Shown here piece by piece: positions 1 through 5,557 of a stretch of DNA of 5,601 nucleotides. Both the position numbers and the translations under genes were made by a program. Location: NCBI GenBank assembly GCA_031282945.1, contig JAITCX010000124.1:1-5601 (forward strand). The letters run 5' to 3'. The DNA is from Elusimicrobiota bacterium (GTDB lineage: Bacteria; Elusimicrobiota; Endomicrobiia; Endomicrobiales; Endomicrobiaceae). Position 1 is the first letter of the stretch. Every line of letters starts with the position of its first letter. The notes under the pieces were generated by a model. It was not told the origin of the DNA and searched no databases. It saw only the letters and a program-made list of their open reading frames with translations.

Positions 1-897
1 ACAAAAGAAGGAATTGCAAAAGTTGTTTTGCCAACCGACGATATCAATAAACTTAGGGGTTTTGCAGAAACAAATAACGTAGATCTATCAGGCATAGAAA
101 TAATAAACATAGACCTAGAAATATTGGACGCCGAACTGATAAATAAATTTGTTGAGGCAAGAAGCAAAAAAGGAATGTCCGCCGAAGATGCACAAAAACT
201 TTTAACCAATCCTCTCTACTTTGCAATGATGTATTTAAAAAACGGCAAATGCGACGCCTGCGTTTGCGGAGCAGTGGCCGATACCGCAGATGTCTTGAGA
301 GCCGGCATATATGTCATCGGCGCCGCCCCAGGCCTCAAACTTATTTCCTCATATTTTTTAATGATACCTCCTCCCAATCATCCTGTCGCTAAAACTCCCG
401 TGTTATTTGCAGATTGCGGCGTCAACCCCGATCCCGATGCAATGGGATTGCGCGATATCGGCATCTCAACAGTTGCAAGTTTTAATAAACTTTTTCCCGG
501 AGAAATTGCAAAAGTAGCCCTCTTGTCATTTTCAACAAAAGGCAGCGCCAAAGCTAAAAACTTGGAAAAAATTATAGAAGCAACCTCCATCTTACAAAAA
601 CATTTTAAACCAAGAGAAGACGTTTTCGTAGACGGAGAAATGCAATTCGACGCCGCTGTAGTAAAAGAAATCGGGGAGAGAAAAGCGCCCGGTTCGCCCG
701 TTGCAGGCCAAGCCAATATCTTAATTTTCCCGGATTTAAATTCTGGAAATATAGGCTATAAAATTGCCCAAAGATACGGAGGATTCTGCGCCCTCGGCCC
801 CCTCATTCAAGGATTGGATTTGCCTGTGAGCGACCTGAGCCGCGGCTGCGATGCGGATGACATTTATTTAGTTAGCGCAATTATGCTTTTAAAGTGA
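1..897 (+). CDS. pta: Phosphate acetyltransferase, 5'-truncated by the window edge
   Basis: Phosphate acetyltransferase interconverts acetyl-CoA plus phosphate and acetyl phosphate plus CoA in the cytoplasm; with acetate kinase it yields ATP and acetate. The frame is open from base 1, so the gene begins outside the window; the TTG at 28 is an internal codon, not a start. The 298 visible codons carry family hallmarks: DCGVNPDPDA (about nt 412-441), the LSFSTKGSAKA stretch (about 523-555), VDGEMQFDAA, the SPVAGQANILIFPDL block with NSGNIGYK, and DLSRGCDADD near the C-terminus. Ser and Arg of SRGC (nt 838-843) and the last Asp of that block (859-861) match Ser309, Arg310 and Asp316, the active-site residues described in the Methanosarcina thermophila enzyme. 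By that alignment about 30 N-terminal residues are missing, giving a single-domain enzyme of normal length. The related phosphate butyryltransferase (Ptb) is less likely given these motifs. An ackA gene might lie upstream; none is visible. thrC follows after 7 nt. Confidence 0.95.
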   Translation, partial: TKEGIAKVVLPTDDINKLRGFAETNNVDLSGIEIINIDLEILDAELINKFVEARSKKGMSAEDAQKLLTNPLYFAMMYLKNGKCDACVCGAVADTADVLRAGIYVIGAAPGLKLISSYFLMIPPPNHPVAKTPVLFADCGVNPDPDAMGLRDIGISTVASFNKLFPGEIAKVALLSFSTKGSAKAKNLEKIIEATSILQKHFKPREDVFVDGEMQFDAAVVKEIGERKAPGSPVAGQANILIFPDLNSGNIGYKIAQRYGGFCALGPLIQGLDLPVSDLSRGCDADDIYLVSAIMLLK

Positions 898-900
898 GGA
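897..900 (+). promoter_or_regulatory. Ribosome binding site of thrC
   Basis: AGGA overlaps the last base of the pta stop codon and lies 4 nt before the ATG at 905. The spacing is short but it supports this start over the out-of-frame ATG at 901. Confidence 0.55.
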
Positions 901-904
901 ATGT

Positions 905-1966
905 ATGGCTTATAAAGGTTTAATAGAAAAATATAGAGATGTTTTGCCCGTCTCATCCGCCACGCCTGTCGTCACGCTTTTGGAGGGAAACACCCCCCTA
1001 ATTCCAGCGGTAAATATTGCAAAGAAAATAAATTTTGACGGACAAATTTTTTTCAAATTTGAGGGAGAAAATCCCACAGGATCATTTAAAGATCGCGGTA
1101 TGACGATGGCTGTTTCTAAAGCTCTGGAAGCAAAAAGCAAAGCGATAATTTGCGCTTCAACCGGCAATACATCCGCCTCAGCGGCGGCCTTTGCCGCCCG
1201 CGCCCAAATAAAATGCGTAGTCTTAATCCCAGAGGGAAAAATCGCTCTGGGGAAACTTTCGCAGGCCGTAATGTACGGCGCTCAAACTATAGAGATAAAC
1301 GGAAATTTCGACGATGCTCTAAAACTGGTCATAGACATAAGCGATAATTATCCCCTCACCCTCGTTAATTCCGTAAACCCCTTTAGAATTGAAGGCCAAA
1401 AAACAGCGTCCTATGAAATTTGCGATGTCCTTGACGGCAGTCCCGATTATCAATTTATGCCCGTTGGAAATGCCGGCAACATCACAGCTTATTGGAAAGG
1501 CTATAAAGAATTGCAGGCAAGTAAAAATTTTGCATTGCCGAAAATGATGGGCTTTCAAGCGGCGGGATCCGCCCCTATAGTTTTAGGCCATCCCATAGAA
1601 AAACCTGAGACAATCGCCACCGCTATAAGAATAGGCAATCCAGCTTCATGGAAAAGCGCCGAGGCCGCAAGAGATGAGTCTGGAGGCGTTATAGATAAAG
1701 TAACCGACGAGGAAATTTTGGCCGCTTATAAAATGCTTGCAAACTCTGAGGGGATTTTCTGCGAACCCGCTTCGGCAAGCTCTTTGGCGGGACTTATTAA
1801 ATATGTATCAGCGGGATATTTTAAAGATAAAAAAGGAGCGCGCGTCGTTTGCATTTTAACGGGCAATGGATTAAAAGATCCCGATACAGCTGTTAAAAAC
1901 GCTCAAGTAAAACCGCAGAAAGTTAATGCTGATTTAAAAGATATTATTAAAGCGGTAGGCTTATAA
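905..1966 (+). CDS. thrC: Threonine synthase (PLP-dependent)
   Basis: Converts O-phospho-L-homoserine and water to L-threonine and phosphate, the last step of threonine synthesis, in the cytoplasm. The 353 residues match the short (Bacillus-type, about 350 aa) class of fold-type II PLP enzymes. GNTPLI lies at 28-33. The motif ENPTGSFKDRG (55-65) holds the PLP-binding Lys62. STGNTSASAA (85-94) is the substrate/cofactor Asn loop, the glycine-rich phosphate cup is VGNAGN (187-192), and LTGNGLKD (318-325) is near the C-terminus. Cysteine synthase and threonine dehydratase share the fold, but NPFRIEGQKT (158-167) and the GFQAAGSAPIV region (216-226) are typical of threonine synthase. The ATG at 905 is preferred because AGGA at 897-900 lies just upstream; an ATG at 901 in another frame stops after four codons. 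No frameshift or missing key residue was seen. Its place between pta and a DUF3467 gene is not a thr operon: no hom or thrB is visible. Confidence 0.96.
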   Translation: MAYKGLIEKYRDVLPVSSATPVVTLLEGNTPLIPAVNIAKKINFDGQIFFKFEGENPTGSFKDRGMTMAVSKALEAKSKAIICASTGNTSASAAAFAARAQIKCVVLIPEGKIALGKLSQAVMYGAQTIEINGNFDDALKLVIDISDNYPLTLVNSVNPFRIEGQKTASYEICDVLDGSPDYQFMPVGNAGNITAYWKGYKELQASKNFALPKMMGFQAAGSAPIVLGHPIEKPETIATAIRIGNPASWKSAEAARDESGGVIDKVTDEEILAAYKMLANSEGIFCEPASASSLAGLIKYVSAGYFKDKKGARVVCILTGNGLKDPDTAVKNAQVKPQKVNADLKDIIKAVGL

Positions 1967-1971
1967 AAATT

Positions 1972-1977
1972 AAGGAG
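1972..1977 (+). promoter_or_regulatory. Ribosome binding site of the DUF3467 gene
   Basis: AAGGAG lies in the 17-nt gap after thrC, 6 nt before the ATG at 1984. It is a strong Shine-Dalgarno match and fixes the start. Confidence 0.8.
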
Positions 1978-1983
1978 ATCAAA

Positions 1984-2304
1984 ATGGCAGACGAGAAAAC
2001 TCAAAATCAAGCGTTAAATAAAAATGAAATCAAAATTGAAATTGACGATCAAACTTCAAACGGCGTCTACTCAAACTTTGCATTGATATCGCACACGGAC
2101 AATGAATTTGTGTTAGATTTCATTTTTGTGCAGCCGCAATACGGCAAAGCAAAAGTTAGAACGCGTGTCATTACCACCCCCGCTCATGCAAAAAAAATCT
2201 TGCTTGCCTTGCAAGATAACATTGCAAAATATGAACAACAGTTTGGACCTATTAAAGAGCATACTATAAATGTTAAAGAAGCCAAACCTAAATTTTATAA
2301 CTAG
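1984..2304 (+). CDS. DUF3467 family protein
   Basis: A small 106-residue, soluble-looking protein of unknown function that I recognise as DUF3467. After a polar, probably disordered N-terminus (1-14), the core runs from about 15 to 92. It has a KIEIDD strand, GVYSNFALISHT (27-38), an EFVLDFIFVQP strand pair (41-51), RVITTPAHAK (61-70), and a C-terminal helix LLALQDNIAKYEQQFG (73-88) ending in GPIK. This order (YSN, then D-F followed by a proline, then a P-H-K turn and an L-x-x-N-x-x-x-Y-E helix) is the family pattern. No signal peptide, TM segment, metal site or catalytic motif is visible. Family members occur as short stand-alone genes in many bacteria; no biochemical role is established to my knowledge. 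The gene has its own strong RBS and its TAG stop lies 1 nt before the cinA start, so cinA translation is probably coupled to it. Confidence 0.85.
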   Translation: MADEKTQNQALNKNEIKIEIDDQTSNGVYSNFALISHTDNEFVLDFIFVQPQYGKAKVRTRVITTPAHAKKILLALQDNIAKYEQQFGPIKEHTINVKEAKPKFYN

Positions 2305-2305
2305 C

Positions 2306-3574
2306 ATGAAAATAGAACTCATTTGCAGCGGAACAGAATTGCTGACGGGAAAAGTCAATACCAATGCCGGATTTATAGGCTCCAAACTCTACGAAATTGG
2401 GCTTGAACTCTTTTGCGTTACAGATACCTCAGACAGACGAGAAGAGTTTGCCAGCGAGCTAAAAAGAGCGCTTGACCGCAGCGATATTGTCATCACCACC
2501 GGCGGACTTGGTCCCACCTTTGACGACATAACCGTCAATGTGGCGGCGCAATGTTTAGGTAAACAAACTTATGTAGATGAAAATGTTTTAGCTGAAATTA
2601 AAGAATTTTTTATAAAGCGGAAAATTACAACCTTTACAAAAAACAATGAGTTGCAGGCTAATATAATTTCAGGCGCCAAAATTTTGCATAATAAAGTTGG
2701 GACAGCGCCCGGCCAAATGATAGATTTCAGTGAAATTGTTGACGGAAAAACGCTACAAAAAACTCTCATCCTGCTGCCCGGTCCACCTCGTGAAATGCAA
2801 GAAATGTTTTATGAATACGTTTTCCCATTTATAAAAAGCAAAGCGCATCATATCACAAAAAGCCAAATTGTCAATGTATCAGGTTTGGGAGAATCGGCGG
2901 TTGAGGAAATGATAAGACCCGTGGTGGATGAATATACTGACGAGAATGTGGAGTTTGGAATATTGGCGCACAACCGTATTATTGATGTAAAATATAAGGT
3001 TTCCGCTAGAAATGAGGAATTGGCAAATGAAATTGTCAATGTAATAAAAACAAAAATTCAAAATATTTTAGGCGGTAAAATTTTTGCTTACGGCATACAA
3101 AATTTAGAAAACTTTTTGGGCGAAATTTTAACTAAAACTAAAAAGACCCTCGCCGTTTGCGAATCTTGCACCGGCGGACTCATTGCAAAAAGGATTACAG
3201 ACATTGCAGGAAGTTCAGCATATTTTTGGGGCGGGGCAACTACCTATTCCAATGATGCAAAAATAAAAATTTTAAGCGTCAGCCCTCAAACATTAAAAAG
3301 TTTTGGAGCGGTTAGCGCTCAAACTGCAAAAGAAATGGCGGAAGGTCTTTTAAAACTTTCGCAGGCGGATTTCGCTCTCTCAACAACAGGCATTGCGGGT
3401 CCCAGCGGAGCTTGCGAAAATAAACCAGTAGGACTTGTTTTTATTGGACTTGCAACAGCAAAAAATTCTAAAGCTTTGGAATTTCATTTTTTTGGAAACC
3501 GCCAAAGCATTAGAGAGCAAGCCGCCGATGCGGCATTTGTGTGTTTAAAAGATTTCATAGATCAAAATGCGTGA
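2306..3574 (+). CDS. cinA: CinA-like protein: MoaB-like domain plus nicotinamide-nucleotide amidohydrolase domain
   Basis: A 422-residue, full-length CinA. The N-terminal MoCF/MoaB-like domain (COG1058, about 1-170) shows GTELLTGKVNTN (9-20), TTGGLGPTFDD (64-74) and LPGPPREM (157-164). A linker domain (about 180-260) follows, then the C-terminal CinA/PncC domain (about 265-420) with ESCTGG (286-291), the GSSAYFWGG segment (302-310), STTGIAGPSG (359-368) and PVGLV (374-378). In characterised homologues the C-terminal domain deamidates nicotinamide mononucleotide to nicotinate mononucleotide (pyridine-nucleotide recycling) and the N-terminal domain hydrolyses ADP-ribose; the name comes from competence induction in some Gram-positives. 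The key motifs of both domains look intact, so a bifunctional enzyme is inferred. The ATG at 2306 is chosen because MKIELICSGTE matches the family start. An in-frame ATG at 2270 would add 12 residues inside the preceding gene and is unlikely. No clear Shine-Dalgarno precedes 2306; coupling to the stop 1 nt upstream is likely. The 3' end overlaps the Nudix gene. Confidence 0.93.
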   Translation: MKIELICSGTELLTGKVNTNAGFIGSKLYEIGLELFCVTDTSDRREEFASELKRALDRSDIVITTGGLGPTFDDITVNVAAQCLGKQTYVDENVLAEIKEFFIKRKITTFTKNNELQANIISGAKILHNKVGTAPGQMIDFSEIVDGKTLQKTLILLPGPPREMQEMFYEYVFPFIKSKAHHITKSQIVNVSGLGESAVEEMIRPVVDEYTDENVEFGILAHNRIIDVKYKVSARNEELANEIVNVIKTKIQNILGGKIFAYGIQNLENFLGEILTKTKKTLAVCESCTGGLIAKRITDIAGSSAYFWGGATTYSNDAKIKILSVSPQTLKSFGAVSAQTAKEMAEGLLKLSQADFALSTTGIAGPSGACENKPVGLVFIGLATAKNSKALEFHFFGNRQSIREQAADAAFVCLKDFIDQNA

Positions 3575-3998
3575 AGAATTTTCTTGCGGCGCTATCGTCT
3601 ATAGAATTGAAAACAATAAACCTCTATTTATTCTCGTTTATTCAAAGAGAAATGGACATTGGGGTTTTCCAAAAGGTCATATTGAAAAAAGCGATAAGGA
3701 TTTTTATGCAACAGCGGCAAGAGAAATTTTTGAGGAAACAGGCATAAAAGAGATTAAATTTTGCGATAATTTCCGCCATGAAGAAATTTATTTAATCGGC
3801 GCTAAAAAAGATATCACAAAACATACGATTTTTTTCTTGGCGTGCGCAGATCAAAAATCAAATTTTTCTAACGCTGCAGACGAGGAAATAGGTGAAGTTA
3901 AAGAGCTTTATTTTGAAGATGCGGTAAAACTTTTAAAATTTGATAGTCATAAAATGATATTAAATAAAGCTTTAGAGATAATAGAAAAAGGAGGCTAA
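3567..3998 (+). CDS. Nudix hydrolase, resembling bis(5'-nucleosyl)-tetraphosphatase (Ap4A hydrolase)
   Basis: A 143-residue cytoplasmic Nudix protein. Nudix enzymes cleave nucleoside diphosphates linked to another group, using Mg or Mn held by the Nudix box. The N-terminal strand is FSCGAIVYR (5-13). NGHWGFPKGHIE (29-40) leads into a box at 37-60 ending REIFEETGI (52-60), with Glu53, Glu56 and Glu57 as the expected metal ligands. The HWGFPKGHIE sequence, total length near that of small Ap4A hydrolases (about 140-150 aa), the HTIFFLA strand (109-115) and the C-terminal EIGEVKELYFEDAVKLL (126-142 region upstream of the final helix) fit the diadenosine tetraphosphatase group. Exact substrate cannot be read from sequence; ADP-ribose, dNTP or RNA 5'-cap hydrolysis remain possible. 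The box is one residue longer than the canonical GX5EX7RE spacing, and Asp43 sits where Glu is usual. The start overlaps the cinA end by 8 nt and has no clear Shine-Dalgarno, implying translational coupling. Confidence 0.88.
   Translation: MREEFSCGAIVYRIENNKPLFILVYSKRNGHWGFPKGHIEKSDKDFYATAAREIFEETGIKEIKFCDNFRHEEIYLIGAKKDITKHTIFFLACADQKSNFSNAADEEIGEVKELYFEDAVKLLKFDSHKMILNKALEIIEKGG
3988..3994 (+). promoter_or_regulatory. Ribosome binding site of the Bax inhibitor-1 family gene
   Basis: AAGGAGG, a near-perfect Shine-Dalgarno, lies inside the last codons of the Nudix gene, 5 nt before the ATG at 4000. It is the strongest site in the window and supports that start. Confidence 0.85.
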
Positions 3999-3999
3999 T

Positions 4000-4728
4000 A
4001 TGCCAAATCCATTATTAAAACCAGAGGTATTTACGAAATCAGAAAACGGCGGCGTAAACATCTTTTCAAAACAGGACACGATGACGGTCTCAGGAACCAT
4101 AAACAAAAGCATTATTATGTTGTTATTACTTATAGCTTCAGCATGGATTGCTTGGACAAACCCTCAAATATCCACAGCGCTTTTATTGCCGGCAGTTATA
4201 GTAGCTTTTATATTGGCTATGATATGCGCTTTCAAGCCGACAACATCCCCCTATCTTGCGCCTATTTATGCAATTGCTGAAGGCTTGGCTTTGGGGTGCA
4301 TTTCCCTCTATTTTAATCAAGCATACGAGGGAATAGTTGGGCAAGCGATATTTTTAACTTTTGCCGTCTTATTTTGCATGTTGGCGGCTTATAGAATTGG
4401 ACTATTGCGCGCCACCCCAACTTTCACAAGAGTGATAGTTTTTGCAACGCTCGGCATTGCTGTGTTTTATCTTGTAAACATGGTGATAGGATTTTTTGGG
4501 AAAGCTACTTATTTTCAAAGCAATTCCTCAACAGCTTTAATTATAAATATTGTTATCGCTGTGATCGCGGCATTAAATTTAATTTTAGATTTTGATTTAA
4601 TTGACCGAGGAGCGCAGACAAATGCGCCCAAATATATGGAATGGTATTGTTCGCTTTCGCTTATGATAACTTTAGTGTGGCTGTATCTTGAAATTTTAAG
4701 ATTGCTTGCCAGAACCAGAAATAGATAA
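4000..4728 (+). CDS. Bax inhibitor-1/YccA family membrane protein (COG4760 type)
   Basis: A 242-residue integral inner-membrane protein. After a polar N-terminus starting NPLLKPEVF and carrying TMTVSGTINKS (27-37), seven hydrophobic segments can be traced at about 36-52, 58-78, 84-105, 112-131, 143-163, 178-198 and 215-235. Family marks are FKPTTSPYLAPIYAIAEG (78-95), AYEGIVGQA (108-116), ALNLILDFDLID (191-202) and APKYMEWY (209-216), followed by LVWLYLEILRLLA (225-237). These match the bacterial branch of the Bax inhibitor superfamily rather than YetJ or YccA themselves. Related proteins such as Bacillus YetJ act as pH-sensitive calcium leak channels; Asp197, Asp199 and Asp202 in the sixth segment are candidates for an equivalent acidic site, but that is inference. 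The role in this branch is not established. There is no cleavable signal peptide; the first TM serves as anchor. Its stop overlaps the engB start by 1 nt. Confidence 0.9.
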   Translation: MPNPLLKPEVFTKSENGGVNIFSKQDTMTVSGTINKSIIMLLLLIASAWIAWTNPQISTALLLPAVIVAFILAMICAFKPTTSPYLAPIYAIAEGLALGCISLYFNQAYEGIVGQAIFLTFAVLFCMLAAYRIGLLRATPTFTRVIVFATLGIAVFYLVNMVIGFFGKATYFQSNSSTALIINIVIAVIAALNLILDFDLIDRGAQTNAPKYMEWYCSLSLMITLVWLYLEILRLLARTRNR

Positions 4729-5315
4729 TGACTTTGCAAGACGCGCAATTTTTTAGAGCTGAGACAGATCCCGCCAAATTACCCATAAGCGCGGCGGAAA
4801 TTATTTTCGTAGGCCGCTCAAATGTTGGCAAAAGCAGCGTTATCAATGCTTTATGCCAACGCAAAAATTTGGCGAGAACATCCAAAACTCCGGGCAGAAC
4901 TAGAAGCATAAATATTTATTCGGCGGCAATGGGAAAATGGCTGATAGATTTGCCCGGATACGGGTTTGCGCGCGCAAGCCAAAAAGATAGAGATCAGTGG
5001 AAACAAATGATAGTAGATTGTATCGTTAGATCAAACGGCGCAAAAAAAGTTGTGTGCGTGATAATAGACGCTTTTGTGGGGCCGACGCCGTTAGATGAAT
5101 CTATGATCTCATGGTTAAAAGAAAACAAAATAGAATTCAATATTATCGCCAATAAATGCGACAAACTTCCAAAGGCTCTAACCTCAAAAGAGATCGCCCA
5201 AAAAATAGCTGAAATTTTTGAAGTGGAATGCGAAAATATTTTTTGCACTAGCGCCAAAGATAGAAAAAGTTTTGATAAACTGCGAGAAAAATTATCAAAG
5301 TTTTTGAAAATTTAA
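4728..5315 (+). CDS. engB: Ribosome biogenesis GTP-binding protein EngB/YsxC
   Basis: A 195-residue TRAFAC-class GTPase that in Bacillus and E. coli is essential and takes part in late assembly of the 50S ribosomal subunit. All GTPase motifs are present: G1 GRSNVGKS (29-36), G2 at Thr54 in KTPGRTRSIN (53-62), G3 DLPGYGFA (74-81), G4 NKCD (142-145) and G5 TSAK (174-177). The N-terminal FFRAETDPAKLP and the KDRDQWKQMI helix (86-95) are also typical, and length equals the family norm. The segment after the beta strand, DAFVGPTPLD (114-123), replaces the more usual D-x-R-x-GPTxLD, so an Arg often seen there is missing; GPT and the later Asp are kept. EngA/Der and Era are excluded by the single G domain and the lack of a KH domain. 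The ATG at 4728 shares its A with the previous TAA, and no clear Shine-Dalgarno is seen, suggesting re-initiation after the membrane-protein gene. Confidence 0.96.
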   Translation: MTLQDAQFFRAETDPAKLPISAAEIIFVGRSNVGKSSVINALCQRKNLARTSKTPGRTRSINIYSAAMGKWLIDLPGYGFARASQKDRDQWKQMIVDCIVRSNGAKKVVCVIIDAFVGPTPLDESMISWLKENKIEFNIIANKCDKLPKALTSKEIAQKIAEIFEVECENIFCTSAKDRKSFDKLREKLSKFLKI

Positions 5316-5324
5316 TGGTTAATT

Positions 5325-5330
5325 GGAGGG
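5325..5330 (+). promoter_or_regulatory. Ribosome binding site of the methyltransferase gene
   Basis: GGAGGG in the 20-nt gap after engB, 5 nt before the ATG at 5336. A strong site, showing that the following gene was under selection for translation even though its reading frame is broken downstream. Confidence 0.75.
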
Positions 5331-5335
5331 CATAA

Positions 5336-5557
5336 ATGGATGTGGAAAAGTTGCAAAAAATTTATAATGAGGATTTTTATTTAGACACACAAGATGAAAG
5401 CTATTTAGCGGGTTTTAAATTTCTTTCTTTTATGCGGGATATTTTTCCAAATGTAAAAAGCGTTATTGATGTTGGCTGTGGAATTGGAACTTGGTTAAAA
5501 GCTTTTAAAGATGTAACTAACCACGGGGGGGGGGGGGGGGCTTCTAATGTTATATAA
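5336..5557 (+). CDS. SAM-dependent class I methyltransferase, N-terminal part; frame interrupted after a G16 tract
   Basis: Only 73 codons are open, but residues 1-60 look like the start of a full methyltransferase of about 200 residues or more. YNEDFYLDTQDESY (10-23) and a helical segment lead to the SAM-binding motif I, VIDVGCGIGTWLKAF (43-57). This beginning resembles stand-alone methyltransferases often found among glycan or lipid modification genes; substrate unknown. Five GGG codons (residues 64-68) and ASNVI follow before TAA at 5555-5557, where the family should continue into the second beta strand with its SAM-binding acidic residue. The same frame after the stop reads LDVKLVDTAKI (5567 to the window end), which resembles the missing continuation at about the right distance. 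The gene is therefore either damaged by sequencing or assembly error, a pseudogene, or a variable gene. It may run past the window end. A strong RBS and the 20-nt gap place it in the same transcription unit as engB. Methyltransferase fold: confident. Integrity: uncertain. Confidence 0.7.
   Translation: MDVEKLQKIYNEDFYLDTQDESYLAGFKFLSFMRDIFPNVKSVIDVGCGIGTWLKAFKDVTNHGGGGGASNVI
5525..5540 (+). repeat. Homopolymer tract of 16 G
   Basis: Sixteen consecutive G lie inside the methyltransferase gene, in a window otherwise about 60% A+T with no other G run near this length. Fifteen of them form five glycine codons just after the motif I region; the last begins the next codon. A T7 run follows at 5558-5564. 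The tract could be a slippage-prone contingency tract, or a sequencing or assembly artefact. Confidence 0.95.

Noticed and set aside
28..30. TTG as a start codon for the phosphate acetyltransferase
   Set aside because: The frame is open back to base 1 and the preceding residues (EGIAKVVL) fit the family; the gene simply starts outside the window.
378..716. A 112-codon open frame on the minus strand inside pta
   Set aside because: It lies opposite a well-conserved gene, has no ribosome site or recognisable domain, and is a shadow of the + strand coding.
1150..1347. A 65-codon + strand frame rich in Arg inside thrC
   Set aside because: It is an out-of-frame reading of the conserved threonine synthase core; its composition is an artefact of the frame shift.
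2270..2305. An upstream in-frame ATG that would lengthen CinA by 12 residues
   Set aside because: The family begins with a sequence like MKIELICSGTE, matching the ATG at 2306, and the extension would sit wholly within the DUF3467 gene.
3541..3747. A 68-codon + strand frame spanning the cinA-Nudix junction
   Set aside because: It overlaps both conserved genes in a third frame and has no recognisable motif.
4866..5160. Possible non-functional EngB because of the altered segment at residues 114-119 and an ANKCD G4 motif
   Set aside because: NKxD is the standard G4 form, and G1, G3 and G5 are intact; the changed residues lie outside the nucleotide-binding motifs.
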